A stretch of 64,000 nucleotides of DNA, taken from the NCBI GenBank assembly GCA_014695295.1, contig JACJNY010000066.1, positions 86,081-150,080 on the forward strand. The letters are read 5' to 3'. Under the pieces are notes generated by a model, which ran no database searches, was not told the origin of the DNA, and saw only the letters and a list, made by a program, of their open reading frames with translations. This document shows positions 44,455 to 52,686 of this stretch, in pieces. Numbering within the stretch: position 1 is the first letter of the stretch; every line of letters begins with the position of its first letter. Both the position numbers and the translations under genes were made by a program. The DNA comes from Microcoleus sp. FACHB-61 (lineage in GTDB: Bacteria; Cyanobacteriota; Cyanobacteriia; Cyanobacteriales; Microcoleaceae).

Positions 44455-45447
44455 TTAGATATTCTCAAGAATAGCTTGGGCGACAACTTCGTCGGTGATC
44501 AGTCCTGTGATCAACTTGCCATGCAGAGCCGCCAAAATTGGCTCCACTTTTTTCACACCTCCTGCAATACCAATAATCAGCCGTTGAGCAGGTTGTTCGA
44601 GCGGTACGCCAGCAACTCGGCTGTTAGTTACACATTGAATCAAGATTCCTTGACGATCGTATGCCCAACCTGCAATCTCCCCAACAGCCCCCAATTCGAT
44701 TAATTGGGTCACTTCATCGTCATTAATGAACCCATCTTGATGTAACGGTGCATTCCAGCCAATTGGGCTAATCCCGACAAATGTTGCTTTTGCTTGCTCT
44801 GCAAGGCTTTTTACGCTGATAAACGATCGCTGAGTCTGCAAGAGCTCTCGTTCTTCAATACTGGTGGCTACAACCGGGGTAGGAACTGGATACGCCTGCG
44901 AACCAATGCGATCGGACAAGTGCATCACGACTTCATAACGACCCGCACGCCCATAGTGAGACATATTCCCAACAATTGAGACAATCTTATGCTGAGGTTG
45001 GTGCATGGATGGGATCTGCTCCACCATCGATCGCAAAGTACGACCCGTGGAAAATGCCAGGATTGTTGGAGTTTTAGCAACAAGATACGTCTCTAAATGA
45101 TTGGCAGCACATACACCAAGTCCGTTCAAGTTATCGCCACTCCCTGCATCGCTTGGAACCACTTCACAAAGCGATAGTTCAAATTTGTCTCTGAGTGATT
45201 CAGCTAGAGCAATACACTCACGCAGGGGATGATCGAGCCGAAATTTGATCAATTTTTCACTCACAGCTAGTGCGACCAAACGCTGTGCCGCCTGCCGCGA
45301 TACGTTCAGCTTTGCCGCAATCTCTTCCTGTGTGTTCCCAGCAATGTAGTAGAGCCAAGCCGCACGAGCTGCCTGGTCTAACTTCCGAGTCCGAAGGGGT
45401 AAGCCAGCTTTGCTGGCATCGCGCCGCTCTAAGAAGGGTTCTCTCAT
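44455..45447 (-). CDS. SorC/DeoR-family sugar-responsive regulator
   Basis: A 330-aa regulator. The N-terminal HTH is AAWLYYIAGNTQEEIAAKLN then VSRQAAQRLVALAVSEKLIK, followed by the SorC sugar-binding/NagB-like domain: FELSLCEVVPSD, TILAFSTGRTLRSMVEQIPS, VSIVGNMSH, VVATSIEERELLQTQRSF and LIIGIAGGVKKVEPILAALH. These regulators sense a phosphosugar and control polyol or sugar operons. The open frame starts at 45510, but a palindrome covers 45494-45511, so the ATG at 45447 (MREPFLERRDASKAGLPLRT) is preferred. It probably controls the polyol importer and itself. Confidence 0.87.
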   Translation of the reverse strand: MREPFLERRDASKAGLPLRTRKLDQAARAAWLYYIAGNTQEEIAAKLNVSRQAAQRLVALAVSEKLIKFRLDHPLRECIALAESLRDKFELSLCEVVPSDAGSGDNLNGLGVCAANHLETYLVAKTPTILAFSTGRTLRSMVEQIPSMHQPQHKIVSIVGNMSHYGRAGRYEVVMHLSDRIGSQAYPVPTPVVATSIEERELLQTQRSFISVKSLAEQAKATFVGISPIGWNAPLHQDGFINDDEVTQLIELGAVGEIAGWAYDRQGILIQCVTNSRVAGVPLEQPAQRLIIGIAGGVKKVEPILAALHGKLITGLITDEVVAQAILENI

Positions 45448-45493
45448 ATTCCACGTATAGGCAGTATGCTTCCCCAAAACAGTAGATGAGTTA

Positions 45494-45511
45494 TTTGAGT
45501 ATCTGCTCAAA
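45494..45511 (-). promoter_or_regulatory. Candidate SorC operator upstream of the regulator gene
   Basis: TTTGAG and CTCAAA flank TATCTG on the plus strand. The core on the minus strand, TTGAGCAGATACTCAA, agrees with the palindrome before the importer (TTGAGCAATCGCTCAA): both fit TTGAGCANNNNCTCAA. Autoregulation is inferred. Confidence 0.65.
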
Positions 45512-45803
45512 GATACATTTTTTGCTCAAGCTATTAGGTATAGGTTATCACGCTCTAAGTTAATGAAAGTGGTCTTAAAAAACTCCAAGGCAGCAAAACA
45601 TTGCAGTACCAATCTTGGAGGCTGACAACATTGCTAACTTAGCAATAAGCTGGCACACATTTAAGAAAGCAATATGCGCTCATGGGAAAAATGTTAAAGG
45701 GGAAGGGGAAAAGGTTTTCCCTTTTACCTTTCACCCTGCTCCTTTTCCCTTAAATCGATTAGTTCAATATGTAACTTAGATGCACAACAACTTACCATTT
45801 TCC

Positions 45804-46607
45804 CTAGAGTCCGCCAGTAAGCTCCAAGTTAAACCCCGTAATGTAGCTTGCCTCCTCGCTCATGAGAAATGCTACACCGTTGGCAACTTCTTCAAGACTC
45901 CCCAAACGCCGCATTGGTACTGAATTAATCATTTGCTGCTCTACCACTTTAGGATCGGCATCAAAATACTGTGACCCTACACCCGCCTGCAATTCAGTCT
46001 GCCGCGTCCACATCACGCCGGGGCCAATCAGCGCAGGCGAGACGGCATTCACCCGAATGTGGTAGGGAGCCAAGTCTTTCGCTGCTGTCTGAGTTATCCC
46101 AATTACGGCAAACTTCGAGGCTGAGTAGGCGAGCATATTTGGAGGACCAGCCACTCCTGCATGGCTTGCCATATTGACGATCGCTCCTCCACCCGAATTG
46201 CGTAGGTGTTGTGCCGCCGCTTTGAGGATGTGAAAAACTCCGACAACATTGATGTCTATGACCTTTTTAAAATCCTCCTCGGGATACTCGTCGGTTTTGG
46301 CAAAAACTCCTTGATAACCCGCATTGTTGAAAACATAGTCGATCCGCCCAAATTGCTCTACAGCACCAGAAAAGGCTTGAGCAACGTCGTCAGGATTGGT
46401 GACATTGCAGCGAAAGGTAGCAACTGGAATTTTATAGGCTTCTAATTTGTGAGCAGCCTCTGCCATCTTCGCTTCGTTTAAGTCTAGGATTACTACACCT
46501 GAACCATCTGCGGCAAAACGCTGTGCGGTAGCCAGACCAATATCACCAGCACCGCCCGTAATCAGAATCGTTTTACCAGCAAAGTCATAGCTTGCTCTAG
46601 CTGTCAT
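45804..46607 (-). CDS. Short-chain dehydrogenase/reductase (polyol-type)
   Basis: A 267-aa classical SDR. Cofactor motif TILITGGAGDIGLATAQRFA, with Asp after beta2 (VVILDLNEAKM, implying NAD), NNAG motif YVFNNAGYQGVF, and the catalytic Ser in NMASHAGVAG with YSASK. It resembles sorbitol/xylitol/galactitol-type polyol dehydrogenases and also many acetoacetyl-CoA reductase-like enzymes. It is divergent from the importer operon, with the candidate operator between them, so it is likely co-regulated. Substrate is inferred from context only. Confidence 0.86.
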   Translation of the reverse strand: MTARASYDFAGKTILITGGAGDIGLATAQRFAADGSGVVILDLNEAKMAEAAHKLEAYKIPVATFRCNVTNPDDVAQAFSGAVEQFGRIDYVFNNAGYQGVFAKTDEYPEEDFKKVIDINVVGVFHILKAAAQHLRNSGGGAIVNMASHAGVAGPPNMLAYSASKFAVIGITQTAAKDLAPYHIRVNAVSPALIGPGVMWTRQTELQAGVGSQYFDADPKVVEQQMINSVPMRRLGSLEEVANGVAFLMSEEASYITGFNLELTGGL

Positions 46608-46685
46608 ATATTTAACCCCTTGTGAATATATGTTGCAAATACTCTTTAATTGTCCAGTATTTTAGGTGAGTTAGTATAATTCAAT

Positions 46686-46705
46686 TATTGAGCAATCGCT
46701 CAATA
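46686..46705 (+). promoter_or_regulatory. Candidate SorC operator between SDR and importer operon
   Basis: TATTGAGCAATCGCTCAATA has 8-bp arms around AATC and lies 60 bp before the binding-protein gene and 79 bp before the SDR start. It shares TTGAGCANNNNCTCAA with the site at 45494-45511. A regulator bound here could control both divergent transcripts. Confidence 0.72.
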
Positions 46706-46764
46706 TTAGGCATAAACTCAACAATTTAATCGTCGGATTTTTTTAATATCAAAGGAGTTATGCG

Positions 46765-48111
46765 ATGCGTATCCCCCGCTTCGCTAAATTGCTGGTTGCA
46801 TTCCTCGTTGGAGTCGTGCTTGTCCAACTGCTTCATGCCTGTGCGACAGGTTCCCAAGCAGCAGGGAAAACCAGACTGACGATCGCTACTGTCAATAATG
46901 GCGATATGGTCGTCATGCAAGGTCTTTCAAGCAAGTTTGAACAAGCCAACCCAGACATTCAACTGAGGTGGGTTGTCCTAGAAGAAAACGTGTTGCGCCA
47001 ACGCACAACCACAGACGTTGCTAGCCAGGGCGGACAATTCGATGTCCTGACAATCGGGTCTTATGAAACGCCGATTTGGGCGAGACGGGATTGGTTAAGA
47101 CCATTAGATCTACCCGCAAGCTACGACGTAAATGACCTGATAAAACCCATCAGAGAAGGGCTTTCCCACAACGGCAAACTTTATGCTGTGCCGTTCTATG
47201 GGGAGAGTTCCATGCTGTACTACCGAAAAGACTTGTTTGAAAAAGCAGGGATTACGGTTCCCGAACAGCCAACCTATCCCCAGCTCAAAGAATGGGCGAG
47301 TAAGGTTCACGATCCAGCCAATGGAGTCTACGGTGTTTGTCTGCGTGGAAAACCCGGTTGGGGCGAAAACATGGGATTTGTGTCCACATTGGTCAACACC
47401 TTTGGCGGACAGTGGTTTGACATGAAGTGGCAACCCACTATAAATACTCCAGCCTGGAAAGAAGCGATCGCCTTCTATGTCGATTTGCTCAACAAATATG
47501 GCCCGCCGGGTGCCAGTTCCAATGGATTCAATGAGAATCTAGCGCTATTCTCGACCGGCAAGTGCGGGATGTGGGTAGATGCAACGGTTGCAGCAGGACT
47601 GTTATCCAATCCAAAAGAATCTCAAGTTTATGACAAAGTTAGCTTTGCCCGTGCACCAATTGAAAAATATCCAAACGGCTCGAATTGGATCTGGGCTTGG
47701 GCATTAGCGGTTCCAAAAACCTCAAAATCACCCGAAGCGGCTCAAAGGTTCGTTGCCTGGGCAACCTCAAAAGAATACATCCAATTAGTGGCTGACCAAA
47801 ATGGCTGGGTTGCTGTACCACCAGGTACGCGGACTTCCACCTATAACAATCCCAACTATCAAAAAGCCGCACCGTTTGCTTCGATCGTGCTCAGGTCGAT
47901 CCAATCTGCCGATATTACCCGTCCAGCCGCACAACCAACGCCTTACAAGGGCATTCAATATGTGGATATTCCCGAATTTCAGGCGATCGGTTCTTCGGTT
48001 GGACAAACGATGGCAGCAGCGCTGACGAATCGCCTTTCCGTCGATCGGGCCTTGCAACAATCGCAGAATTCAACTGAACGGTTTATGAAACACACGGGTT
48101 ACATCGAGTGA
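46765..48111 (+). CDS. Polyol/sugar ABC transporter, substrate-binding lipoprotein
   Basis: A 448-aa family 1 extracellular solute-binding protein, like SmoE/MtlE for sorbitol/mannitol. The N-terminal hydrophobic stretch (LLVAFLVGVVLVQLLHACAT) holds a lipobox ending in LHAC, so Cys26 would be lipid-modified and the protein tethered to the membrane. Family features: IATVNNGDMVVMQGLSSKFE, FDVLTIGSYETPIWARRDWL, and AVPFYGESSMLYYRKDLFEK, the conserved ligand-groove segment. The start ATG 46765 follows AAAGGAG. It leads an operon of four importer genes. Confidence 0.92.
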   Translation: MRIPRFAKLLVAFLVGVVLVQLLHACATGSQAAGKTRLTIATVNNGDMVVMQGLSSKFEQANPDIQLRWVVLEENVLRQRTTTDVASQGGQFDVLTIGSYETPIWARRDWLRPLDLPASYDVNDLIKPIREGLSHNGKLYAVPFYGESSMLYYRKDLFEKAGITVPEQPTYPQLKEWASKVHDPANGVYGVCLRGKPGWGENMGFVSTLVNTFGGQWFDMKWQPTINTPAWKEAIAFYVDLLNKYGPPGASSNGFNENLALFSTGKCGMWVDATVAAGLLSNPKESQVYDKVSFARAPIEKYPNGSNWIWAWALAVPKTSKSPEAAQRFVAWATSKEYIQLVADQNGWVAVPPGTRTSTYNNPNYQKAAPFASIVLRSIQSADITRPAAQPTPYKGIQYVDIPEFQAIGSSVGQTMAAALTNRLSVDRALQQSQNSTERFMKHTGYIE

Positions 48112-48143
48112 AAAGAGCGGCTAGGTTATGTTTTTAAACCCGG

Positions 48144-48223
48144 AGATCCCCCTAAATCCCCCTTAAAAAGGGGGACTTTGAGGCTCATTCTCCCCCCTTT
48201 TTAAGGGGGGCTGGGGGGGATCT
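48144..48223. repeat. Cyanobacterial GGGGGATCT/AAAAAGGGGG palindrome pair
   Basis: AGATCCCCCTAAATCCCCC, TTAAAAAGGGGGA and then TCCCCCCTTTTTAAGGGGGG and GGGGGGATCT make a long inverted repeat between binding-protein and first permease genes. It is a widespread cyanobacterial repeat and could fold in the mRNA to lower downstream expression relative to the binding protein. Confidence 0.8.
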
Positions 48224-48320
48224 AAATTTGACGGCGAAGACAAGAAAAAACGCAAATGCTCACCCATAAAACTTTCACAATCTAAAATCCAAAATCAAAA
48301 ATCAAAAATTCTATTAAGCT

Positions 48321-49241
48321 ATGTCTTCTTCAGTAGCTGTAAAACATCACCGCGAAACGCCACCCGCCCAGCAACGAAGCAAGCGACAGGCATCAACATT
48401 ACCCCTGGTTGCGCCTTCCGTCATTGCCTTGCTGCTGTGGATGATTGTGCCTCTGGTGATGACGGTATGGTTTTCCTTTCAGCGGTATAACCTGCTTAAT
48501 CCAGGCGCACGCAAATTCATCGGAATTGAAAATTTCACGTTCATCTTGAGCGATCCAGCTTTATGGACTTCGATCGGCATCACCATAATTTTGGTCGTGT
48601 CTGTTCTGGCGATCACGATTGGTCTAGGCACACTTCTGGCAATTCTGTTTGACCAGGACTTTTATGGTCAGGGGATTGCGCGGGTACTGGCGATTTCTCC
48701 GTTTTTTGTCATGCCCACAGTCAGCGCCCTAATCTGGAAAAATATGCTGATGCATCCAGTGAATGGGCTGTTTGCTCAATTCACAAGAAGTTTGGGTTTG
48801 GGGGCGATCGATTGGTTTGCAGATTTTCCACTGCTTGCCATCATTATCATTGTTTCGTGGGAATGGCTTCCTTTTGCCCTGCTGATTTTGCTAACAGCAA
48901 TTCAGTCGTTAGATCATGACCAGCTAGAAGCAGCCCGGATGGATGGAGCAAATGCTCTCGCCTTATTCCGTTTCGTCATGCTACCGCATCTGAGCCGGGC
49001 TATTGCCGTAGTCGCCATGATCGAGACGATTTTCTTTTTGACTATCTTTGCAGAAATCTTTGTTACCACAGGTGGCGGCCCCGGAGTGGCAACCACTAAC
49101 CTTGCCTATTACATCTTCCTAAGAGCCTTGCTCGAATTTGATGTAGGCGGTGCCTCAGCAGGTGGATTAATCGCGGTAATTCTTGCCAACATCGCGGCAA
49201 TTTTTCTGATGCGTAGTGTTGCTCGTAATTTGGATACCTAA
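48321..49241 (+). CDS. Polyol/sugar ABC transporter permease 1
   Basis: A 306-aa MalF/SmoF-type inner membrane permease with six membrane segments (first about residues 31-52; N-terminus cytoplasmic, KHHRETPPAQQRSKRQ). The EAA loop that contacts the ATPase is seen as QLEAARMDGANALALFRFVM LPHL. It ends 3 bp before the second permease gene, clearly one operon. Pairs with the 273-aa permease and the ATPase. Confidence 0.93.
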   Translation: MSSSVAVKHHRETPPAQQRSKRQASTLPLVAPSVIALLLWMIVPLVMTVWFSFQRYNLLNPGARKFIGIENFTFILSDPALWTSIGITIILVVSVLAITIGLGTLLAILFDQDFYGQGIARVLAISPFFVMPTVSALIWKNMLMHPVNGLFAQFTRSLGLGAIDWFADFPLLAIIIIVSWEWLPFALLILLTAIQSLDHDQLEAARMDGANALALFRFVMLPHLSRAIAVVAMIETIFFLTIFAEIFVTTGGGPGVATTNLAYYIFLRALLEFDVGGASAGGLIAVILANIAAIFLMRSVARNLDT

Positions 49242-49243
49242 CA

Positions 49244-50065
49244 ATGGCACAAAAAACTTCTCGCCGTTTGCTATTTACCTTGCTCGGCTGGTTTGTCGCT
49301 TGCAGCTTGTTTTTCCCGATTTTCTGGATGTTTCTCACCAGTTTCAAAACCGAGGTGGCGGCGGTTGCAACTCCCCCTCAGTTATTTTTCCAGCCGACAT
49401 TAGAAAATTATGTAGCGATACAAGATCGGGCAAACTATTTCAACTATGCGCTCAACAGTGTGGCGGTTTCGCTCGGATCGACGCTACTCGCGCTGCTGCT
49501 TGCCGTACCTGCCGCTTATGCGATGGCGTTCTTCCCAACCAAACGTACTAAGAGTACCTTGCTGTGGATGCTGTCCACTAGAATGCTGCCACCGGTTGGC
49601 GTGCTGGTGCCGATCTACATCTTGTGTCGCAACGCTGGTTTGCTGGATACCCGCATCGGGTTGATTATTATTTACACCCTGATCAATTTGCCAATTGTTG
49701 TCTGGATGATTTACAGCTTTTTCAAAGAGGTACCCAAAGATATCCTAGAAGCCGATCGCATGGATGGGGCAAACACACAGCAAGAACTTATTCATGTGCT
49801 GATGCCACTGGCATTACCCGGAATTGCTTCCACCGCATTGCTTTCGATCATTTTGTCCTGGAATGAAGCCTTTTGGAGCCTCAACCTAACAACGGCTAAT
49901 GCTGCTCCTTTAACGGCATTTATTGCCTCTTTTTCCAGTCCTCAAGGCTTGTTTTGGGCAAAACTTTCGGCAGCATCAACTCTGGCGATCGCACCCATTT
50001 TAATCTTTGGTTGGTTGAGCCAACGGCAATTAGTACGCGGTCTCACGTTTGGTGCAGTGAAATAA
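49244..50065 (+). CDS. Polyol/sugar ABC transporter permease 2
   Basis: A 273-aa MalG/SmoG-type permease with six membrane segments. EAA loop: DILEADRMDGANTQQELIHV LMPLALPG. The start ATG 49244 follows the stop of permease 1 by 2 bp. The C-terminus ends QLVRGLTFGAVK, as in the family. Function: with permease 1 forms the transmembrane channel for a polyol or sugar. Confidence 0.94.
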   Translation: MAQKTSRRLLFTLLGWFVACSLFFPIFWMFLTSFKTEVAAVATPPQLFFQPTLENYVAIQDRANYFNYALNSVAVSLGSTLLALLLAVPAAYAMAFFPTKRTKSTLLWMLSTRMLPPVGVLVPIYILCRNAGLLDTRIGLIIIYTLINLPIVVWMIYSFFKEVPKDILEADRMDGANTQQELIHVLMPLALPGIASTALLSIILSWNEAFWSLNLTTANAAPLTAFIASFSSPQGLFWAKLSAASTLAIAPILIFGWLSQRQLVRGLTFGAVK

Positions 50066-50100
50066 TCATTTGATTTTTAATGCTTTAATAGGAGTCTTTC

Positions 50101-51222
50101 ATGTCCACAGTTGCTTTAAGAGATATTCACAAAACATATGCCGATACAGAGATCATTAAAGGCGTCGATCTTGATGTTGGCGATCGCGAATTTGTTGTAT
50201 TTGTTGGTCCATCCGGTTGCGGCAAATCGACCTTGTTACGCATGATTGCTGGACTAGAGGAAATTACCTCCGGCAAGTTGATGATTGATGGCGAGGTAGT
50301 GAATGATGTGCCTCCAGATAAACGCGGGTTGGCAATGGTATTTCAAACCTACGCCTTGTATCCTCACATGACCGTAGCGGAGAATATGGCATTTAGCCTC
50401 CGCCTAGCGGGTGTTCCAAAAGCCAAGCGTTATGAAAGGGCGCGTGAAGTCGCTCATGTCCTCCAACTGGAACCGCTGTTAAACCGCAAGCCCAAAGAGT
50501 TATCCGGTGGACAGCGCCAACGAGTAGCAATTGGTCGTGCCCTGGTTCGCAATCCCAAAGTGTTTTTGTTTGACGAACCATTGTCAAACCTGGATGCCTC
50601 CTTGCGCGTGCAGATGCGGATCGAACTTGCCAGCTTACATGACAGCCTGCAAGCCACCATGATTTATGTGACACACGATCAGGTTGAGGCAATGACGCTT
50701 GCCACCAAGATTGTGGTGTTGCAGGGTGGCATTGTAGAACAAGTGGGTTCGCCGTTGGAACTCTACCACCATCCCCGCAATCTATTCGTCGCCGGATTTA
50801 TTGGTTCACCTAAGATGAACTTTGTCTCGGTTACTGTGACAGCCGTTAATGACTCTGGTATCACTGTCAAACTTCCTGGTGATGCCAATGTGACTATTCC
50901 GGTCAACCCTGGAAAGCTGTCGGTTGGGGAGAGAGCCACGTTGGGAATTCGCCCCGAACACCTGCGACTCGATCGCAATAGCGCAACAGTGAACGGCGAA
51001 GTGTTAGTTGTGGAACGACTGGGCGGACAAACCTATCTCTATGTCAAGATTGCAGGTGGAGATACCCTAGTCGTGCAAACAGACGGAGATAATTCCAGCC
51101 AGTTGCGCGATCTTGTTCCTGTCCACATTAGCGGCGATCTTTGCCATCTGTTTGACTTACAGGGTGAAGCCGTTTTAAAAACTCGTCGTCACCACCTAGC
51201 AGAAGTAGGTCGGCACAATTAA
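50101..51222 (+). CDS. Polyol/sugar ABC transporter, ATP-binding protein (SmoK/UgpC-type)
   Basis: A 373-aa CUT1-family ATPase. Walker A FVGPSGCGKSTLLRMIAG, Q-loop MVFQTYALYPHMTVAENMAF, signature LSGGQRQRVAIGRALVRNPK, Walker B VFLFDEPLSNLD, H-loop YVTHDQVEAMTLA and a C-terminal TOBE domain (NFVSVTVTAVN, LGIRPEHLRLDR). It completes the importer. The ribosome site GGAGTC lies before ATG 50101. Such ATPases sometimes serve several importers, but its position makes this its main one. Confidence 0.95.
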   Translation: MSTVALRDIHKTYADTEIIKGVDLDVGDREFVVFVGPSGCGKSTLLRMIAGLEEITSGKLMIDGEVVNDVPPDKRGLAMVFQTYALYPHMTVAENMAFSLRLAGVPKAKRYERAREVAHVLQLEPLLNRKPKELSGGQRQRVAIGRALVRNPKVFLFDEPLSNLDASLRVQMRIELASLHDSLQATMIYVTHDQVEAMTLATKIVVLQGGIVEQVGSPLELYHHPRNLFVAGFIGSPKMNFVSVTVTAVNDSGITVKLPGDANVTIPVNPGKLSVGERATLGIRPEHLRLDRNSATVNGEVLVVERLGGQTYLYVKIAGGDTLVVQTDGDNSSQLRDLVPVHISGDLCHLFDLQGEAVLKTRRHHLAEVGRHN

Positions 51223-51411
51223 ACTTAACTCGTAAGGGTCGTCATTAGAGGCTGTTTCTAAATAAATGTAAAGGGGAGGGAAGCGATCGAGTACATCATT
51301 AGAGGATGAGAAATATCAAGCAGTCGCGACGAGCATTAACTGTTGACTCTGACGAGGATTTCTAGGAATCTGCCTGCTGCTTACCCGCGTCTGAATTCAC
51401 AACACAAGAAT

Positions 51412-52665
51412 ATGCCAGCATTCGCCAACCAGCCAACGTACGATCTGTTTGCACCCGAAGCTTTGGTCAATTCCTATCCACTCTACAAACGGATGCGTTC
51501 AGAAGACCCCGTTCACTATTGTGAGTCTGCAGGTTACTGGATTTTGACACGCTATAGAGATGTTGAGGCGGCTTTACGGGATGAGCGTTTGAGTTCAGAC
51601 CGCACAGCGTTGTATATCAATCAGTTAGGTTCTTTGGATTTCAACCTAATCCAGAATTTCCTTCATCTGACATCAAAAATGATGGTTGATAAAGATCCAC
51701 CGCAGCACACCAGACTGCGGAAGTTAGCCAATCCGGGATTTACAACTCGTGCGATAGAAAGCTGGCGCGATATTATCGAGAACACCACGGATCGATTGTT
51801 GGATAACGTTCAAAATCGCGGCGGCATGGATGTTGTATCCGATTTGTCGGTACCACTACCAGGGTTCATTCTTCCTGAGATATTTGGCGTGCCAGAAACC
51901 GACAGAGCGAACCTGCTCGAATGGGCAAGGGATATAGGCACATTTTTTGGCGCAGCGCGCGGCTCAACTATTGAAATGGAAGAATTGGCACGCAAGGCAG
52001 ACAAGGCAGCCACACAGTTTTGTTCACTAATCAGGCAACTGATTGAACAACGGCGTCGGCAACCCGGAACCGACATGATTAGCCTGCTGAGTGTGGCTTA
52101 CCAAGAGCAGGGATTTAATCTTGAGGAAGTCCCATCTCTATGTATTGAAATCTTAAATGCAGGTCTGTTGAGCACCACAGACCTGATTGCCAATGGGGTG
52201 AATGCACTGCTGTGCCATCCGGAAAAACTGCAAAAACTGAAAAAAAATCCGACTCTGATCAATAGCGCTGTCGAAGAAATAATCCGTTTCGATACCTCCG
52301 TTCCTTTTTTCTTTCGGATTGCCAAACAAGACCTGAAGATTGGCGGTAAGGAGATCGCGGCGGGTAGCCTGATCGCACTGGGGCTTGGGGCGGCAAATCA
52401 TGACCCCGAGAAGTTTGAGGAACCGGAGGTTTTCGATATTACACGCACGCCCAACGAACACCTTGGGTTTGGTTCAGGCATTCACTTTTGTCTGGGAGCC
52501 GTTTTAGCTCGCATGGAGTTAACTATTTGCTTGACCACATTACTTAGAAGACTACCGAATCTCAGCTTCGCTCCGGATAAGCAAGCTATTCCAACAAAAC
52601 ATTCAATTCTGATCTTGAAGGGGTTCGATTCGCTACCCGTAAAGTTCGACGCTCGTCTTAAGTAA
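51412..52665 (+). CDS. Cytochrome P450, bacterial soluble type, atypical I-helix
   Basis: A 417-aa class I P450 similar to CYP107/109-type enzymes. Seen: ExxR in EEIIRFDTSVP, the haem loop HLGFGSGIHFCLGAVLARME with the cysteine ligand, and NHDPEKFEEPEVFDITR. The I-helix reads EILNAGLLSTTDLIANGVNA; in the place of the usual acid-alcohol pair (E/D-T) there are Leu-Ser. Loss of this pair is known in P450s that rely on the substrate for proton delivery or run peroxide or isomerase chemistry. Open frame extends to 51343; ATG 51412 (MPAFANQPTYDLFAPEALVN) fits best. The role in a polyol island is unclear. Confidence 0.88.
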   Translation: MPAFANQPTYDLFAPEALVNSYPLYKRMRSEDPVHYCESAGYWILTRYRDVEAALRDERLSSDRTALYINQLGSLDFNLIQNFLHLTSKMMVDKDPPQHTRLRKLANPGFTTRAIESWRDIIENTTDRLLDNVQNRGGMDVVSDLSVPLPGFILPEIFGVPETDRANLLEWARDIGTFFGAARGSTIEMEELARKADKAATQFCSLIRQLIEQRRRQPGTDMISLLSVAYQEQGFNLEEVPSLCIEILNAGLLSTTDLIANGVNALLCHPEKLQKLKKNPTLINSAVEEIIRFDTSVPFFFRIAKQDLKIGGKEIAAGSLIALGLGAANHDPEKFEEPEVFDITRTPNEHLGFGSGIHFCLGAVLARMELTICLTTLLRRLPNLSFAPDKQAIPTKHSILILKGFDSLPVKFDARLK

Positions 52666-52686
52666 TACCATCATCGTTAAATAAGA

